A stretch of DNA of 8,915 nt from Firmicutes bacterium UBA6811. GTDB lineage: Bacteria > Bacillota > SHA-98 > UBA4971. The notes under the pieces were generated by a model. It did no database searches. It was not told the origin of the DNA and was given only the letters and a program-made list of their open reading frames with translations. This document shows, one piece after another, positions 7,804 to 8,915 of the stretch. The stretch covers positions 29,429 to 38,343 of the forward strand of contig DKEX01000135.1 in assembly GCA_002452295.1 (NCBI GenBank), in the 5' to 3' direction. Position 1 is the first letter of the stretch, and every line of letters begins with the position of its first letter. The translations under genes and the position numbers were made by a program.

Positions 7804-7848
7804 CAGGCGCCGCTGGCAAACGAGGACGAGCTGGTGAACCTTACTTGA

Positions 7849-7863
7849 CGGTGATTGCACGAG
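7849..7863 (+). repeat. 15-base intergenic repeat, copy 2
   Basis: This exact copy of CGGTGATTGCACGAG (see 3703-3717) ends 36 bases before the ATG at 7900. It is preceded by TTGA where the first copy has TTGC. A looser relative, GCCGGTGACTCAAAGAG at 7767-7783, matches the extended first copy (3701-3717) at 13 of 17 positions and may be an eroded third copy or chance. Placement before two permease genes suggests a shared regulatory site. Confidence 0.6.
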
Positions 7864-7899
7864 AGGGCTTTGACACTTGATAGAGGGCGGTAGAGAACG

Positions 7900-8829
7900 A
7901 TGAAAGGCATGTGGCGCCGGGCTGCGGGCCGGCTTACGAGGTTGGGGCAGGAGATGAAGAGACACCGGGTGTCCTATTGCTTCATGGCACCCTACCTTGT
8001 TCTCTTCTTCGTCTTCACGGTGATCCCAGTCATCACCGCAATCTACCTCAGCTTCACGTACTTCAACGTCCTTGAGCCGCCGAGGTGGATAGGGTGGTCC
8101 AATTACCGGCTTCTCTTCCTGGAAGACGACGTGTTCCTGATCGCCCTCAAGAACACCCTGGTCTTCGCCGTAATCGCCGGCCCGGTCGGCTACATAGCCT
8201 CGTTCATGTTGGCATGGCTCATAAACCAGCTGAGGTTCAGGGCGGCGTACACCCTTGCGTTCTATGTACCGTCCATTACGAGCGGAATCGCCATGGCCGT
8301 GGTTTGGATGTACTTCTTCAGCAGCGACAGGCTGGGCCTCATAAACTACGTCCTCATAAACCTGGGCATCATCAACGAGCCCGTGCTCTGGCTCCATGAC
8401 AAGGACACCATCTTACCCGTCATAATCATCGTCTCCCTATGGATGTCCATGGGCGCGGGGTTCCTGGCGTTCGTGGCAGGCCTCAAGAACGTCCCGGACG
8501 AGCTTTACGAGGCAGGCAAGATGGACGGCATCAGGAACAAGCTCGAGGAGATGTGGCTCATAACCGTGCCGCTCATGAAGCCCCAGCTCCTGTTCGGCGC
8601 GGTCATGGCCGTGGTCGGGTCGTTTCAGGTTTTCGGCGTGGCCATGCAGCTTGCGGGGTTTCCGAGCCCCCTCTACGCAGGGCACACCATCCTGACGCAC
8701 CTGCACGATTACGCGTTCATCAGGTACGAGATGGGCTACGCGTCGGCCATTTCAGTGGTGCTCTTCGCGATCACGTTCGGGCTCAGCAGGATCTTCATGA
8801 AGGTATTCTCGACCCATGGGGACTACTGA
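7900..8829 (+). CDS. Second carbohydrate ABC transporter permease, UgpA type
   Basis: This 309-residue membrane protein belongs to the same broad CUT1 permease family as the one at 2651 but is clearly not a recent copy. It has its own loop sequences, including WIGWSNY (63-69) and a long YAFIRYEMGYASAIS stretch before the last membrane segment. Six hydrophobic segments lie near 30-53, 86-108, 118-140, 170-193, 229-250 and 280-300. The EAA loop at 204-224 reads EAGKMDG followed by TVP, so the third residue is Gly instead of Ala. The ATG is preceded by the purine-rich GAGGGCGG at 7883-7890, nine bases away. The 175-base gap upstream suggests separate control. It should need a UgpE-type partner, probably the gene beginning at 8832. 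Whether it shares the binding protein at 4773 is unknown. Confidence 0.92.
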   Translation: MKGMWRRAAGRLTRLGQEMKRHRVSYCFMAPYLVLFFVFTVIPVITAIYLSFTYFNVLEPPRWIGWSNYRLLFLEDDVFLIALKNTLVFAVIAGPVGYIASFMLAWLINQLRFRAAYTLAFYVPSITSGIAMAVVWMYFFSSDRLGLINYVLINLGIINEPVLWLHDKDTILPVIIIVSLWMSMGAGFLAFVAGLKNVPDELYEAGKMDGIRNKLEEMWLITVPLMKPQLLFGAVMAVVGSFQVFGVAMQLAGFPSPLYAGHTILTHLHDYAFIRYEMGYASAISVVLFAITFGLSRIFMKVFSTHGDY

Positions 8830-8831
8830 GT

Positions 8832-8915
8832 GTGAGTTCAGAAATGGGCGCTGCTTTTCCAGGGGTTGCCCATGGCTGGGCGACGGGGCGCTCTCGGTTC
8901 GACAGGCCTGGACGC
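8832..8915 (+). CDS. Probable start of the next gene, cut by the window edge
   Basis: A GTG two bases after the preceding stop opens a frame that remains open to the end of the window (28 codons), with an internal ATG at 8844. A GGGG run at about 8818-8821 could serve as a weak ribosome site. The peptide has Ser/Gly/Arg-rich character and no recognisable motif yet, as is usual for the cytoplasmic N-terminus of a permease. By operon logic a UgpE-type partner for the permease at 7900 is expected here. A competing ATG at 8872 in another frame has AGGGG six bases upstream and is the main alternative. Confidence 0.35.
   Translation, partial: MSSEMGAAFPGVAHGWATGRSRFDRPGR

Noticed and set aside
7870..7896. 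TTGACA at 7870-7875 as a -35 box for the second permease set
   Set aside because: The hexamer matches the consensus, but the only -10-like sequence (TAGAGA at 7891) is poor, only 15 bases away, and overlaps the ribosome-binding region just before the ATG.
1..8915. CRISPR arrays, tRNA or rRNA genes, insertion sequences, phage or defence genes
   Set aside because: No regularly spaced repeats, cloverleaf-type sequence, transposase motifs or terminal inverted repeats were seen. All large frames are accounted for by transport and DUF5696 genes.

Overview
The window is about 8.9 kb of GC-rich DNA with a single run of plus-strand genes for carbohydrate uptake across the cell envelope. Strong AGGAGG-type ribosome binding sites, frequent AGG and ATA codons, and the family combination (a DUF5696 protein beside LplB/UgpE-type permeases and a very large solute-binding protein, a neighbourhood I know best from Paenibacillus) point to a high-GC member of the Bacillota. 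The extracytoplasmic proteins lack lipoboxes, which is a weak hint of a diderm or early-branching lineage such as Limnochordia. The exact taxon cannot be fixed from this sequence.

Layout: 1-251 holds no gene I can support, but has two small inverted repeats. 252-2654 is a membrane-anchored DUF5696 protein with a glycoside-hydrolase-like plan (N-terminal beta-sandwich, TIM-barrel-like core). 2651-3547 is a UgpA/LplB-type permease, coupled to the DUF5696 gene by a 4-base overlap. A 240-base gap follows. 3788-4771 is a UgpE/LplC-type permease, started from a GTG behind a perfect AGGAGG. 4773-7724 is a 983-residue solute-binding protein with two tandem beta-rich carbohydrate-binding-like modules and a helical region in front of the binding fold. 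A 175-base gap holds a perfect 10-bp inverted repeat and the second copy of a 15-base repeat whose first copy lies in the other gap. 7900-8829 is a second, different UgpA-type permease, and 8832 to the window edge is probably the start of another gene.

Inferred working model: the DUF5696 protein acts on or senses a glycan outside the membrane. The large binding protein captures the polymer or its oligosaccharides through its extra modules and delivers them to the permease pair encoded by genes 2 and 3. A second permease set begins directly downstream. No ATPase is encoded here, so the importer probably uses a shared MsmK/UgpC-type ATPase encoded elsewhere. No cytoplasmic hydrolase or regulator is visible, and the substrate is unknown. 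The loci least explained by standard annotation are the paired 15-base intergenic repeat and the domain plan of the binding protein.
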